Counted from the stretch's first letter, positions 15,443 through 24,461 are shown. The stretch is 31,390 bases of DNA from an uncultured Planctomycetaceae bacterium (GCA_938008425.1 CALLKH010000185.1:1-31390); one strand, 5' to 3'. The notes: generated by a model from the letters alone, not told the origin. Numbers and translations: made by a program.

Positions 15443-16046
15443 AGCCATTCGATGGATGACGTGAGGCGGAATTGCATCCGCGTCCGCGTCCATGTCGACG
15501 TCTTCATCCGCGTTCTCAATTCACTTCGTCTGTCCTTCCCTTCCCCGAAGGGGATTCACGTCATTTGCCGTGGGTGCAACCCACGGAATACGAGCCTCAT
15601 GATCCTTCGACCCTGAAAGGGCTGTACTCTCGCTCGGCAAATGCCGATTCGAATCCGCCTCGGCCGTGCCCAAGGGGCGGTCGATTAGTTTCTCGCTCGC
15701 TTCGCCCGAACCCGCCGATAAGTCGAATCCGCTCCACCCAAACCCGGGAAACGGCCGCCCCGACTCAAACTTTGCATCATCCGCCCGCGTAGGAACTGGG
15801 GGGCGATCCCCGGGGTGGGAGGAACCGCGCCTTTCGATATAATCCACAGGCGGGCGGCGCTCGAAATCCAGCGCTCGCGGAGCATAAAGTCCGCGAGACG
15901 CGCCGCTTATGAACCGAAACTGTGTTTACAAATGCCGACATCTGCCGGTCCGTCGGAGCATCACCGGCCGACCGGTTTTGGGACCCATCGGCCGGGAGCA
16001 CGCGCCCCGGCGGAACGACCCTATGCCGACCGCGGTCAAAGACAGA
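15443..16046. other. Intergenic region with a hairpin-rich repeat
   Basis: No convincing gene lies in this 604-bp gap. A compact repeat-like element at 15543-15643 is its main content. The stretch 15700-15900 is GC-rich (GGGGGGCGATCCCCGGGGTGGG) and shows no ORF with good coding character. No clear promoter for the sulfatase-like gene downstream is seen. Confidence 0.6.
15543..15643. repeat. Hairpin-rich intergenic repeat element
   Basis: Three tight hairpins sit within 100 bp: CCCC-GAA-GGGG (15543-15553), CCGTGGGT-GCA-ACCCACGG (15568-15586) and CCCT-GAA-AGGG (15611-15621). CATTTGCCG (15562-15570) is also inverted as CGGCAAATG (15635-15643). All the small hairpins have 3-base loops. The pattern resembles the palindromic repeats common between planctomycete genes, but family membership cannot be shown without a search. 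Confidence 0.55.
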
Positions 16047-17573
16047 ATGAACTCCTATCGATCGTTCGCCATGATTGCAGCGGCGCGCGGGTTTTGCATG
16101 TCGGCCTGCCTCGCGGTCCTCGCGCTGTCGGGTTGCGACGACAAGGCCGAACCGAGCACGCCGAGACAGAAGGCGCGGCCGACGGCCCGCAATGTCGTGC
16201 TCATCGTTGTCGACACCCTTCGCGCCGACAAACTCGGCTGCTACGGAAACTCGCTCGGCCTCACGCCCAAAATCGACAAGCTCGCCGAAGAGGGCTTTCG
16301 TTTCGACTTCGCCTACGCCCATGCGCCGTGGACGCTCCCGTCGACCGCGTCGCTGCTCACGTCGGCCTATCCGCAGCAGCACGGCGCCGGCGGCAGCAAC
16401 GGCGAGTTCGACAAGTTCACGGGGATCAACAAGGACGTTCGAACGCTGGCCGAGTGTTTCTGGAGCCAGGGTTACGACACCGCGGCGATCGTCAACGTTC
16501 TCTTTCTCGCGCCGAAGTTCGGCCTCAACCGCGGCTTCGACACCTATGACTTTCAGCAACAGGGCGCCTCGCAGGCCAACGATCGCAAGGCAACCGAAGT
16601 CACTGACTGGGCGATCAACTGGATGAAGGAGCACGGCAAGTCGAAGGACGGCCGGCCGTTCTTTCTGCTCGTTCATTACTTCGATCCGCATCTTCAATAC
16701 GATCCGCCCGAGAAGTTCCGTCAGAAGTACGCTTTGCCCGAGGACAAAACGGCCGATCCGACGCTGTTCGGCAGCGCGGCCGACATGTTGAAGTTCCGCG
16801 CCGGCGGAATACCGGTCGATCAGATTCCGCTGAAGCGGCTCGAGGCGCTCTACAACGGCGAAATCGCCTACACGGACGAGGAAATCGGGCGACTGCTGGG
16901 AGAGATGAAGAAGATGTCGCTGGATGAGAACACCGTCGTGGTGCTGACATCGGACCACGGCGAGGAGTTCTTCGACCACGGCGGCTACGAACACGGCCAT
17001 ACGCTGTACGACGAGATGATCCGCGTGCCGCTCATCATTCGCAGCAAAGGCGATCTTAAGCCCGGCTTCTCGGTGAGAAACGTGGGTCACATCGACGTTG
17101 CGCCGACGCTGTGCAGCCTGGCGGACGTCGCCCCTGAGAGCATCTTTCAGGGACGCGATCTCGTCACACTGATGCGCGAGTCGAAGCTCGAAAAAGACGA
17201 GCCGGTCTTCAGCCAGGGCAACATGTGGGGCGGCATGCTTCGCGCCTATCGCGACGGGCGGTTCAAGCTCATCAAACGGCCTGTCGCGCGGGAGCTGTAC
17301 AACATTCTTGGCGACCCGATGGAAAAGAAAAACCTCTGCGGCGACGCGGATTTCAGCGCGAAATGTGACGAATACGAAACACTCCTGGATGACTTCGGCG
17401 TGAAGATCGGGACGCGGCCGGGCATCAATGTCGCGTTGACCAAAGACGAAGAAAACCAGGCCATTAAAGGCGGCTATGCGGGCGGGAAGAAGTCCGCATC
17501 CGGAAACCCCGATGCCGATGTCGAAGCTGGAGACGCCGCGACGAGTCAGCCGGCCGATGGGAGCAAGTCTTGA
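16047..17573 (+). CDS. Sulfatase-superfamily lipoprotein with Thr nucleophile
   Basis: From the ATG at 16047 the product has 508 residues and a lipoprotein signal ending in LSGC (Cys30). An alkaline-phosphatase-superfamily hydrolase domain follows: NVVLIVVDTLRADKLGCYG (metal-binding Asp56), HAPWTLPSTASLLTSAYPQQHG, and VLTSDHGEEFFDHGGYEHGHTLYDEMIRVPLI with Asp303-His304. In a sulfatase the sixth-from-catalytic pattern is CxPSR, with Cys turned into formylglycine. Here the Cys position is Thr96 and the Arg is Thr, so it is unlikely to be a formylglycine sulfatase. Thr nucleophiles occur in phosphoethanolamine transferases, LtaS and nucleotide pyrophosphatases. The tail is low complexity with AATSQPADGSKS. 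The stop overlaps the next ATG by one base. Upstream in-frame starts at 15909 and 16023 exist, but the signal fits 16047 best. Confidence 0.88.
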   Translation: MNSYRSFAMIAAARGFCMSACLAVLALSGCDDKAEPSTPRQKARPTARNVVLIVVDTLRADKLGCYGNSLGLTPKIDKLAEEGFRFDFAYAHAPWTLPSTASLLTSAYPQQHGAGGSNGEFDKFTGINKDVRTLAECFWSQGYDTAAIVNVLFLAPKFGLNRGFDTYDFQQQGASQANDRKATEVTDWAINWMKEHGKSKDGRPFFLLVHYFDPHLQYDPPEKFRQKYALPEDKTADPTLFGSAADMLKFRAGGIPVDQIPLKRLEALYNGEIAYTDEEIGRLLGEMKKMSLDENTVVVLTSDHGEEFFDHGGYEHGHTLYDEMIRVPLIIRSKGDLKPGFSVRNVGHIDVAPTLCSLADVAPESIFQGRDLVTLMRESKLEKDEPVFSQGNMWGGMLRAYRDGRFKLIKRPVARELYNILGDPMEKKNLCGDADFSAKCDEYETLLDDFGVKIGTRPGINVALTKDEENQAIKGGYAGGKKSASGNPDADVEAGDAATSQPADGSKS

Positions 17574-19126
17574 TGCCGTTCATTACTAACATCAAATGCC
17601 GGGCGGTCCTCGGCATCTTGTCGCTCGCGCTCATCGTCGCCGTCGTCGGCTGTGACAAGCCCGACACGCGCGGGCAGGGCGTTCCAAGCGTGTTTGTCAT
17701 CGTTCTCGACGCCGCCAATGCCGAGTATTTCGGCTGCTACGGCGACCCAGACAATACGAGCCCGAACATCGACGCCTTCGCCGCCGAATGCGTGGTTTTT
17801 GAAAACGCCTACAGCCAGACCGCGACCACCGTTTCGTCCACCGCGAGCCTCATGACCGGCACGCGGGCGACCACGCATCAGATGACTGACAAGACGGTCC
17901 TTCGCAGCGATCTGGCGACGATGCCCGAAGCCCTGACGAATCAGGGCATGACCTGCTACGGCGTCATCGGCAATCCGTTCGCCGGCGCGCCGGCCACTGG
18001 GCTCAATCGGGGCTATGCCGAGTGCATTGAAGTGTATGCGCTCGAGGCGCTTCAGAAGACGCGGCAGAGCGAGGAAAGCAGCAAGTTCAAGGTGACGCTG
18101 CCGGAGGATATCAACGAGCAGGTCGAGAAGCTGTTGCCGAAGATCAAGTCCAACGGCGTGTTCTCCTACATTCACATTCTCCAGCCGCACAAACCCTATA
18201 CGCCGCCGGACAAGTACCTTGAGAAGTTCGGCTGTCGCTACACGGATTGGGATCATCTACACGACAAGTGGATGAACTCGCATCGGACGGGCAAGGTCGA
18301 TTCGGAGACAATCAAAGACCTTGAGGCGCGGTATCGCGCCAACATCGCGTACGTGGACGAGGCGGTGGGCGAGTTGCTTAAAATGCTCAAGAAGGCCGGG
18401 CTTTATGACGACTCGCTGATTATTCTCACCTCCGATCATGGCGAGGCGTTCTTCAAGCATCGCTTCTTCGGCCACAACGCGACGCTTTACGATGACATGA
18501 CGCGCGTTCCCCTCATGATCCGTTTCCCCAGGAATCAGAAAGTCGCCCCGCGGCGAATGATGCAGCTCGCCGAAACGATTGATCTCATGCCGACGATTTT
18601 CGACTACCTCGGCCTCGACGCCCCGGATGTTCACGAGGGCGACAGCCTGTGGCGGCTCATCGCCGGTGCTAAGAAGAATCTTCCCGGCCCGGAGGTCATC
18701 ACCTGCACCATTCAGCGGACCCGGCATGCGGTGCGCATCGAGGACTACAAGTACATTTACAACCAGTCGTCGGCCGAGGAACTCTACGACCTTCGCCACG
18801 ATCCCTACGAACAGCACAACCTCGCGAGTGAAAAGCCGGAGGCCTTAAAAAGGCTGCGGGAGTTTCTCAGCTCCCGGGTGAATCTTCTGTCGGGTGTTGC
18901 GGTTGCGGGAAACAGTAAACTGCGCGACGATCCGGCCATGGATGCCATTCTGGACAGTCTCGGCTATGCCGGCGGCGCCAACGAGGAGTTGATCGACCAT
19001 TCGCGACCCGAGGGTGCGACGACACAGCCGACGACGCGACCCGCGACAACGGCACCGGCCGATCTAGAACCGGCGACGACCCAGCCGGCGGCAGCAATCG
19101 ATCAAGAGGGAGATTCTGATTGTTAG
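17573..19126 (+). CDS. Second sulfatase-superfamily lipoprotein with Thr nucleophile
   Basis: The 517-residue protein starts at 17573, where TGATG joins it to the previous stop. A TTG one codon earlier is also possible. The signal ends in VAVVGC (Cys27), predicting a lipoprotein. The catalytic domain carries FVIVLDAANAEYFGCYG (Asp46), SQTATTVSSTASLMTG with Thr86 at the nucleophile position, and ILTSDHGEAFFKHRFFGHNATLYDDMTRVPLMIRFP for the second metal site. As in its neighbour, Cys and Arg of the sulfatase signature are missing, so a phosphate-ester role is at least as likely. The two proteins are probably paralogues that diverged after tandem duplication. The C-terminus is a long Thr/Gln/Pro/Ala-rich tail with TTQP repeats after LDSLGYAGG, an LGY motif also seen in many sulfatases. 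Substrate not known. Confidence 0.88.
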   Translation: MPFITNIKCRAVLGILSLALIVAVVGCDKPDTRGQGVPSVFVIVLDAANAEYFGCYGDPDNTSPNIDAFAAECVVFENAYSQTATTVSSTASLMTGTRATTHQMTDKTVLRSDLATMPEALTNQGMTCYGVIGNPFAGAPATGLNRGYAECIEVYALEALQKTRQSEESSKFKVTLPEDINEQVEKLLPKIKSNGVFSYIHILQPHKPYTPPDKYLEKFGCRYTDWDHLHDKWMNSHRTGKVDSETIKDLEARYRANIAYVDEAVGELLKMLKKAGLYDDSLIILTSDHGEAFFKHRFFGHNATLYDDMTRVPLMIRFPRNQKVAPRRMMQLAETIDLMPTIFDYLGLDAPDVHEGDSLWRLIAGAKKNLPGPEVITCTIQRTRHAVRIEDYKYIYNQSSAEELYDLRHDPYEQHNLASEKPEALKRLREFLSSRVNLLSGVAVAGNSKLRDDPAMDAILDSLGYAGGANEELIDHSRPEGATTQPTTRPATTAPADLEPATTQPAAAIDQEGDSDC

Positions 19127-19166
19127 TCGGCGCCGCTCATCCCATCGCCCATCTCTACCTGGTGAA

Positions 19167-21302
19167 TTGCCCGTGACGATCGGTTCAAGCGAAAGCAGCT
19201 CAGTCCCGCCTTCGAAACCACAGGACGGCGACGCCGTGCCCTCCGGCGGATCCGCGCAGATCGCCGAGGGTCGCAGTTCGGCCGCGATCGCCGATGATGT
19301 ACGGCGATTCGGAAGTCTTCAGGGTGCGCCGCTTCGCGCGTTGGATTACGCCCTGTTCGCCGCGGTGTTTCTGGTCGCGCTCGCTCTCAGGATCATCTAC
19401 CTCGTGATGATCTCAAAGAGCCCGCTCTTTGACAGTCCCATCCTCGACGCCGAGGCCCACGATCGCTGGGCCCGCGCCATCGCCGAGGGGGAGCCGTTCT
19501 TCACCGGCGCCTACTTCAAGGCCCCGCTATATCCCTGGCTCCTGGGCGTCATCTACAAGCTCACCGGCGGCGACTACATGGCGCCGCGCGTCGTACAGAT
19601 CATCATGGGTTCGCTGGGTTGCGGATTCGTCTTTTTGCTCGGTCGCGAGACCTTCAATCGCGCCGTCGGCGCCATTGCCGGGTTTTCCGCGAGCTTGTAC
19701 TGGTTGATGATCTACTACGACGCCGAATTGCTGCTCGAGCCGCTCAGCATTTTTCTCGCGCTCGTCAGCCTCTGGCTCATCTTTCGCGCAGCCGCACGAA
19801 AGTCCGTGGGACTGTGGGCGCTGGCCGGTCTGTTCATGGGGCTCTCGGCGATCACGCGGCCAAACGTACTGGTGTACATGCCCCTGATCGCGCTCTGGAT
19901 ACTCTGGATCGATCGCGAGTCGTTCGGCAGGGCCTTCGTTCGTGCCGCAGTCTGGTCCGTCGCGTGCCTCATTCCGATCCTGCCGGTGACAATTCGAAAC
20001 TACGTCGTCGGCGATGATTTCGTGCTCATCGCCTCGCAGGGCGGGCCGAATTTCTACATCGGCAACAATCCCGGCTCCGACGGCTACACCGCCTCGCTCC
20101 CCGGCTCTCGAAGCACCTGGATCGACGGCATCGCCGACTGGACGTCGACCGCCGAACAGGAACTGGGCCGCAAGCTCAAGCCCTCTGAAGTGGATCAGTT
20201 TTTCTATGACAAGGGATGGGCCTTCATCCGTTCCAATCCCAGGGCGGCCTTTGATCTCAATTTCGCCAAGCTTCAGCTTTTCTTCTATGAATGGGAGATC
20301 CCGAACGACTCGGATCCGACGTCGATCGCGAAAATTCATGCACCGTTCCTGCTGTCGCTCCCGATTCGCACGGGGCACATCCTGGCGATTGCGCTGGTCG
20401 GATTTTTTCTCGCATTGCTGGGCGACGGCAAGCGATTGCTTCCATTGACTGCCTTCGTCGCAATCTACACCGCCACCGTCGTGGCCTTCTTTGTCTGCGC
20501 GCGATTTCGCGTTCCAGTCATGCCGTTCGCACTCGTTCTCGCGGCGGTGGTACCGGTTCGGCTCTGGCGGGCGGTTCGAGCGCAGGACTGGCGGTTTGTC
20601 GTCGGCGTCGGCGTATTCGTTTATCTCGCCTGGATCGTCGTCAATCGCGGTGTGCCGGAATCCGTGCTGAACAAGTACGAAGCGGTGACCTACCAGCGAA
20701 ACGGCTTGAAGCTTGCTGAAAAGGGCTTGCCCGGCGGGCTTGAGGCCTTCAATCGGGCGCTCGAACTCGATCCGAAGTGTGTGGATGCCCTGTCGTCTCT
20801 CGCGTATTACGAACTCGAACGCGGCAATCACGAGGCGGCAATTCGCCGATTCTACGAGGTCATTGAGCTGAGTCCGCAGATGGATATCTACACCCACTTC
20901 GCCAGCGCGCTCGCGCATCGCGGGCGATGGGAGGAGTCCATCTTGATCCTGCGCAAGGGACTTGAGCACCTGCCCGGCTACCTCGACCTCAAGAGAAAGC
21001 TCGCGTTCATTCTCGCGACTTGTCCGATCGATCGCCTTCGCAACGGCCCCGAGGCGATTCGACTGGCCGAGGACGTGGCGGGCGTTGGTGAGGAGTTTCC
21101 TCAGACGTACGACACACTCGCCGTCGCATACGCCGAGGTCGGTCGTTTTGATGACGCGGTTCGCGCTGTGACCAAGGCCCTCGAAATCGCGACCCGGCTT
21201 GGCATGTTGGATGCGGTTGAGCAAACTCGGGCGAGGCTCGAGCTGTTTAAGCAAAAACGGCCCTTCAGACAAAGCGTCGGCCTTGAAAAGTCCATCGACT
21301 GA
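19167..21302 (+). CDS. GT39-like integral membrane glycosyltransferase with TPR tail
   Basis: The 711-residue product starts at a TTG (19167) or the GTG two codons later (19173); no ATG suits. After about 60 polar residues come roughly ten transmembrane helices typical of the PMT/ArnT-like GT-C fold. The first extracytoplasmic loop holds the acidic pair Asp94 and Glu96 (PILDAEAHDRW), the usual catalytic site, and later YFKAPLYPWLLG. These enzymes move a sugar from a polyprenyl-phosphate carrier to a lipid or protein outside the membrane. From about residue 505 the chain becomes soluble, with three or more TPR units (LEAFNRALELDP, AAIRRFYEVIELSP, ESILILRKGLEHLPG). The TPR domain may bind partners or the acceptor. 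The gene starts 40 bp past the second sulfatase-like gene and is probably co-transcribed. Confidence 0.88.
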   Translation: MPVTIGSSESSSVPPSKPQDGDAVPSGGSAQIAEGRSSAAIADDVRRFGSLQGAPLRALDYALFAAVFLVALALRIIYLVMISKSPLFDSPILDAEAHDRWARAIAEGEPFFTGAYFKAPLYPWLLGVIYKLTGGDYMAPRVVQIIMGSLGCGFVFLLGRETFNRAVGAIAGFSASLYWLMIYYDAELLLEPLSIFLALVSLWLIFRAAARKSVGLWALAGLFMGLSAITRPNVLVYMPLIALWILWIDRESFGRAFVRAAVWSVACLIPILPVTIRNYVVGDDFVLIASQGGPNFYIGNNPGSDGYTASLPGSRSTWIDGIADWTSTAEQELGRKLKPSEVDQFFYDKGWAFIRSNPRAAFDLNFAKLQLFFYEWEIPNDSDPTSIAKIHAPFLLSLPIRTGHILAIALVGFFLALLGDGKRLLPLTAFVAIYTATVVAFFVCARFRVPVMPFALVLAAVVPVRLWRAVRAQDWRFVVGVGVFVYLAWIVVNRGVPESVLNKYEAVTYQRNGLKLAEKGLPGGLEAFNRALELDPKCVDALSSLAYYELERGNHEAAIRRFYEVIELSPQMDIYTHFASALAHRGRWEESILILRKGLEHLPGYLDLKRKLAFILATCPIDRLRNGPEAIRLAEDVAGVGEEFPQTYDTLAVAYAEVGRFDDAVRAVTKALEIATRLGMLDAVEQTRARLELFKQKRPFRQSVGLEKSID

Positions 21303-21494
21303 CCAGCGCCGAACCGTTGACAGCCTGCAAAACGGGCGACGGCGTCCGATAGCATGGCAAGCCGCCTGCCGATCAGCTGCACTGGCCAATCGGGCGAGCT
21401 TTTGAGAGAATGAGGCGCTTCGAGCGGAACCCGCGTTGGCGGGGACGACAGCTGATCCGGCGGGAGAACACGTTCCCGAACGACCCTGGAGACC

Positions 21495-22178
21495 ATGGTG
21501 AATCAAGTTGCCGCACAGTCAAAACCCAATGAGGCCGCGCCGGTGGCGAATGCGATCGTCGGCCTGCTGATCGCCAACGCCACGGTCTTCGTCTCCAGCT
21601 TCTGCATCATGGTGCTCGAACTGGTCGCCGGCCGCGTGATTACGCCGTACGTCGGCACCTCTCTCTATACATGGACCTCGATCATCGGCATCGTGCTCGC
21701 CGGCATCGCGGTGGGAAACTACTTCGGCGGCCGCCTCGCAGACCGATTTGCGACCAGTCGCACCCGCGCCAAGAGGGTGCTGGCGATCTTGTTCATTTTG
21801 GCCGGCGTCATCGCGGCCGGCATCGGGTTTTACAACTCGTTCTTCGGCACCATGCCGTTTCTCAAGAATCTTGACGAACCCCGGCTTCGTATCGCCCTGC
21901 ATGTGACGCTCGTCTTCTTCCTGCCGTGCTTCGTCATCGGCCATATCAGTCCCGTCGTCGCGAAGTCCGCCCTCGACCTGGGGCTGCTCGTCGGCCGCAC
22001 GATGGGAAGCGTGTATGCCTGGGGCGTCGTCGGGAGCATCATCGGAACATTCATGACCGGCTTCTTCTTCGTCGCGGTGATGAAGACGTCGACGATTATT
22101 CTCTCGGTTGCAGCCCTGCTCGTCGCGATGGGCGTGCTGTACGGCATCGCGTCCGTCGGCCCGCCGAAGAAGGCGTGA
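21495..22178 (+). CDS. Stand-alone spermidine-synthase-type membrane domain protein
   Basis: The 227-residue protein is a membrane domain of about six helices. ELVAGRVITPYVGTSLYTWTSIIGIVLAGIAVGNYFGGRLADR is the hallmark of the N-terminal domain of 'fused MFS/spermidine synthase' proteins. In those, a Rossmann methyltransferase-like spermidine synthase domain follows the membrane part. Here the chain stops after the last helix (IASVGPPKKA) and no methyltransferase domain is encoded before the next gene 84 bp away in any plus-strand frame that I can see. GGAG precedes the ATG at 21495. The function of the domain alone is not established; transport or partner-binding is a guess. It lies between the glycosyltransferase and a phosphodiesterase gene, in the same orientation, after a 192-bp gap without a gene. 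Confidence 0.85.
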   Translation: MVNQVAAQSKPNEAAPVANAIVGLLIANATVFVSSFCIMVLELVAGRVITPYVGTSLYTWTSIIGIVLAGIAVGNYFGGRLADRFATSRTRAKRVLAILFILAGVIAAGIGFYNSFFGTMPFLKNLDEPRLRIALHVTLVFFLPCFVIGHISPVVAKSALDLGLLVGRTMGSVYAWGVVGSIIGTFMTGFFFVAVMKTSTIILSVAALLVAMGVLYGIASVGPPKKA

Positions 22179-22262
22179 CGCGATCGGGCGTCGGCGGCCT
22201 GCGATCCGCGACGATGAGCGAGTCCCGTCTGCGATGCGTGTCGCGATTGAGTCCATCAGGAA

Positions 22263-24461
22263 ATGTCACACAACCCCAAACTTAGCCAGGACATTCGACC
22301 GCATCGTCGCGTTTTTCGATGCGTGCTGCTCGCGGCCGCATTTTTTCTCACGTGCACATCCATCGCGGATGCCTACATCGGCCCCGGCGCGGGGTTCGCC
22401 GTCGCTTCGTCGCTCTTCGTCATTTTCTGGACGATCATTCTCGCCGTCATCAATCTGGTATTCTGGCCGTTTCGGTGGATCGTTCGCGCCATTCGCGGGC
22501 GGCACGCGTTCGCCCGAAGCGAAATTCAGCGCCTGGTCATCCTCGGCCTCGACGGCATGGAGCATACGCTGGCCGAGAAATACATGGCCGACGGCAAGAT
22601 GCCGAACCTCAAGCGTCTCGCGGAACTGGGGGGGTACAAGCTTCTCGGCACCACCACGCCGCCGCTGTCGCCCGTCGCCTGGTCGAGCTTTCTCACCGGC
22701 GTGAACCCCGGCAAGCACAATATTTACGACTTTCTCAACACCGACCGCCGCAACTATACGCCGTTCCTCTCGTCGGTGGATATTCAATCGCCCACGAAGA
22801 CGCTGAAGCTCGGCAAGTATGTCATTCCGCTGAACAAACCCGCAATTCGACTGCTGCGCAAGGGCAAGCCGTTCTGGAACACGCTCGGCGAACATGGCAT
22901 TTTCACCTCGATCATCCGGGTGCCGATCACGTGGCCGCCGGAGAAATGCCGCGGCGTGGTGCTGTCGGCCATGTGCGTGCCCGATCTAAGGGGCACGCAG
23001 GGTTTGTTTTCGTTTTACAGTACGCGCAGCGACTCGGCCGAGCACACCGGCGGCGAGCAGATTCGCGTGAAACGCGTCGGCGACACCATTCGCACCGAGA
23101 TCATCGGCCCGGAGAACAGCCTCAAGCCGTCGGCCGGCGCGATGAAGATTCCGATCACCGTCGAGATCAAATCGAAGGACCTCGCGGTGCTGAAGATCGA
23201 CGGCGAGTCGTTCGATCTCAGGCCGTATGTCTACACGCCGTGGGTCACGCTCAAATTCAAGGCCGGCCCCGGCGCGACGGTCAGCGGCATCTGCCGGTTC
23301 ATGCTGGTCTCGATCGAACCCGAGTTTGAACTCTACGCCATGCCGATCAATCTCGATCCCGAAAAGCCCGCAATGCCCATTTCGCATCCGCAGGCTTACA
23401 GCACGTACCTCGCCAAGCGCTACGGACCCTATGCCACGCTGGGTCTGGCCGAAGACACATGGGTGTTGAACGAAGGGCTCGTCGACGACGGCGCTTTTCT
23501 GGACCAGTGCATTTCCATCGATGCCGAACGCGAGCAGCAGTTCTTCGACGCCCTTGAAAACACAAAACGAGGCCTTTGCGTCTGCGTGTTTGACGGGACC
23601 GATCGCATTCAGCACATGTTCTGGCGCTATTTGGATGACACCCATCCGGCACACCCGAAGCGCCTTGACCCGAATTACACGCCTAACGGCTACGAGACCG
23701 CCATCGAGGATTTGTACCTCCGAATGGATGAGCTCGTCGGCGAGACGATGAAGCGCACGCTCAAGGACGATAAGACCATGCTCATGGTCATCTCCGATCA
23801 TGGTTTCAACGCCTTTCGCCGCGGCATCGATCTCAACGTGTGGCTGATCGAAAACGGCTACATGGCGCTCAAGCCGGGCGCGAAACTCGGCTTTCGCTAC
23901 TTGAGCGAAGTGGACTGGAGCAAGACCCGCGCCTTCGCACTGGGGCTCGCCGGGCTCTTCATCAATGTCAAAGGCCGCGAATCGAAGGGCATCGTCGAGC
24001 CCGGCGCTGAGGCCCAGAAGCTCAAGGACGAGATCATCGCCAAGCTGACCGGCCTGAAAGACCCGCAGGACAACCAGCCCGCGATTCGGCGCGTGTTCGA
24101 CAAGGACAAGTGTTACCAGGGTCCGTTTCGCGACACCGCGCCCGATCTGGTCATCGGTTATCACCGCGGCTATCGCGTTGACTGGGACACCGCCATCGGC
24201 AAGGTGACGGATGCCGTTTTCCACGACAACACCAAGGCCTGGAGCGGCGATCACTGCATCGATCCCGAACTGATTCCCGGCGTTTTCTTTTGCAGCCATC
24301 GCATTCGAAGCGAATCGCCGCGGCTCATGGATCTCGGCCCGACTGCGCTCAAGCTGTTCGGCGTGAATATCCCCGGCAACATGGACGGCCGGCCACTCGA
24401 CATCGACACCGGCCGACAACCTCCAAAGGGCGCGGTTGCGCCGGCGGTGGCGACGGCATGA
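22263..24461 (+). CDS. Membrane-anchored phosphodiesterase/phosphatase-superfamily protein
   Basis: The 732-residue product has an N-terminal hydrophobic segment (18-37) and a second helix (45-72, VASSLFVIFWTIILAVINLVFWPF) that should anchor it with the catalytic domain outside. The domain is of the type I phosphodiesterase/nucleotide pyrophosphatase kind in the alkaline phosphatase superfamily. Seen are LVILGLDGME (Asp97), PPLSPVAWSSFLTGVNPGKHNIYDF with Ser136 at the nucleophile position, DGTDRIQHMFW (Asp446, His450), VISDHGFNAF (Asp511, His512) and a final GDHCIDPELIPG. The metal and nucleophile set is complete, so it is likely an active hydrolase or transferase on a phosphoester. It overlaps the next, paralogous gene by four bases. 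The Shine-Dalgarno (AGG) is close to the ATG. Substrate not readable. Confidence 0.87.
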   Translation: MSHNPKLSQDIRPHRRVFRCVLLAAAFFLTCTSIADAYIGPGAGFAVASSLFVIFWTIILAVINLVFWPFRWIVRAIRGRHAFARSEIQRLVILGLDGMEHTLAEKYMADGKMPNLKRLAELGGYKLLGTTTPPLSPVAWSSFLTGVNPGKHNIYDFLNTDRRNYTPFLSSVDIQSPTKTLKLGKYVIPLNKPAIRLLRKGKPFWNTLGEHGIFTSIIRVPITWPPEKCRGVVLSAMCVPDLRGTQGLFSFYSTRSDSAEHTGGEQIRVKRVGDTIRTEIIGPENSLKPSAGAMKIPITVEIKSKDLAVLKIDGESFDLRPYVYTPWVTLKFKAGPGATVSGICRFMLVSIEPEFELYAMPINLDPEKPAMPISHPQAYSTYLAKRYGPYATLGLAEDTWVLNEGLVDDGAFLDQCISIDAEREQQFFDALENTKRGLCVCVFDGTDRIQHMFWRYLDDTHPAHPKRLDPNYTPNGYETAIEDLYLRMDELVGETMKRTLKDDKTMLMVISDHGFNAFRRGIDLNVWLIENGYMALKPGAKLGFRYLSEVDWSKTRAFALGLAGLFINVKGRESKGIVEPGAEAQKLKDEIIAKLTGLKDPQDNQPAIRRVFDKDKCYQGPFRDTAPDLVIGYHRGYRVDWDTAIGKVTDAVFHDNTKAWSGDHCIDPELIPGVFFCSHRIRSESPRLMDLGPTALKLFGVNIPGNMDGRPLDIDTGRQPPKGAVAPAVATA

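Noticed and set aside
15777..17090. A 437-codon ORF antisense to the first sulfatase-like gene
   Set aside because: The plus-strand product has full superfamily motifs, and the antisense frame extends into a repeat-rich gap.
21317..21355. TTGACA box with TAGCAT downstream, before the spermidine-synthase-like gene
   Set aside because: The spacer is 27 bases, far from the 16-18 required for a promoter.
19527..21506. A 659-codon ORF antisense to the glycosyltransferase gene
   Set aside because: Charged, His/Arg-rich translation typical of antisense frames; the plus strand encodes a clean membrane protein.
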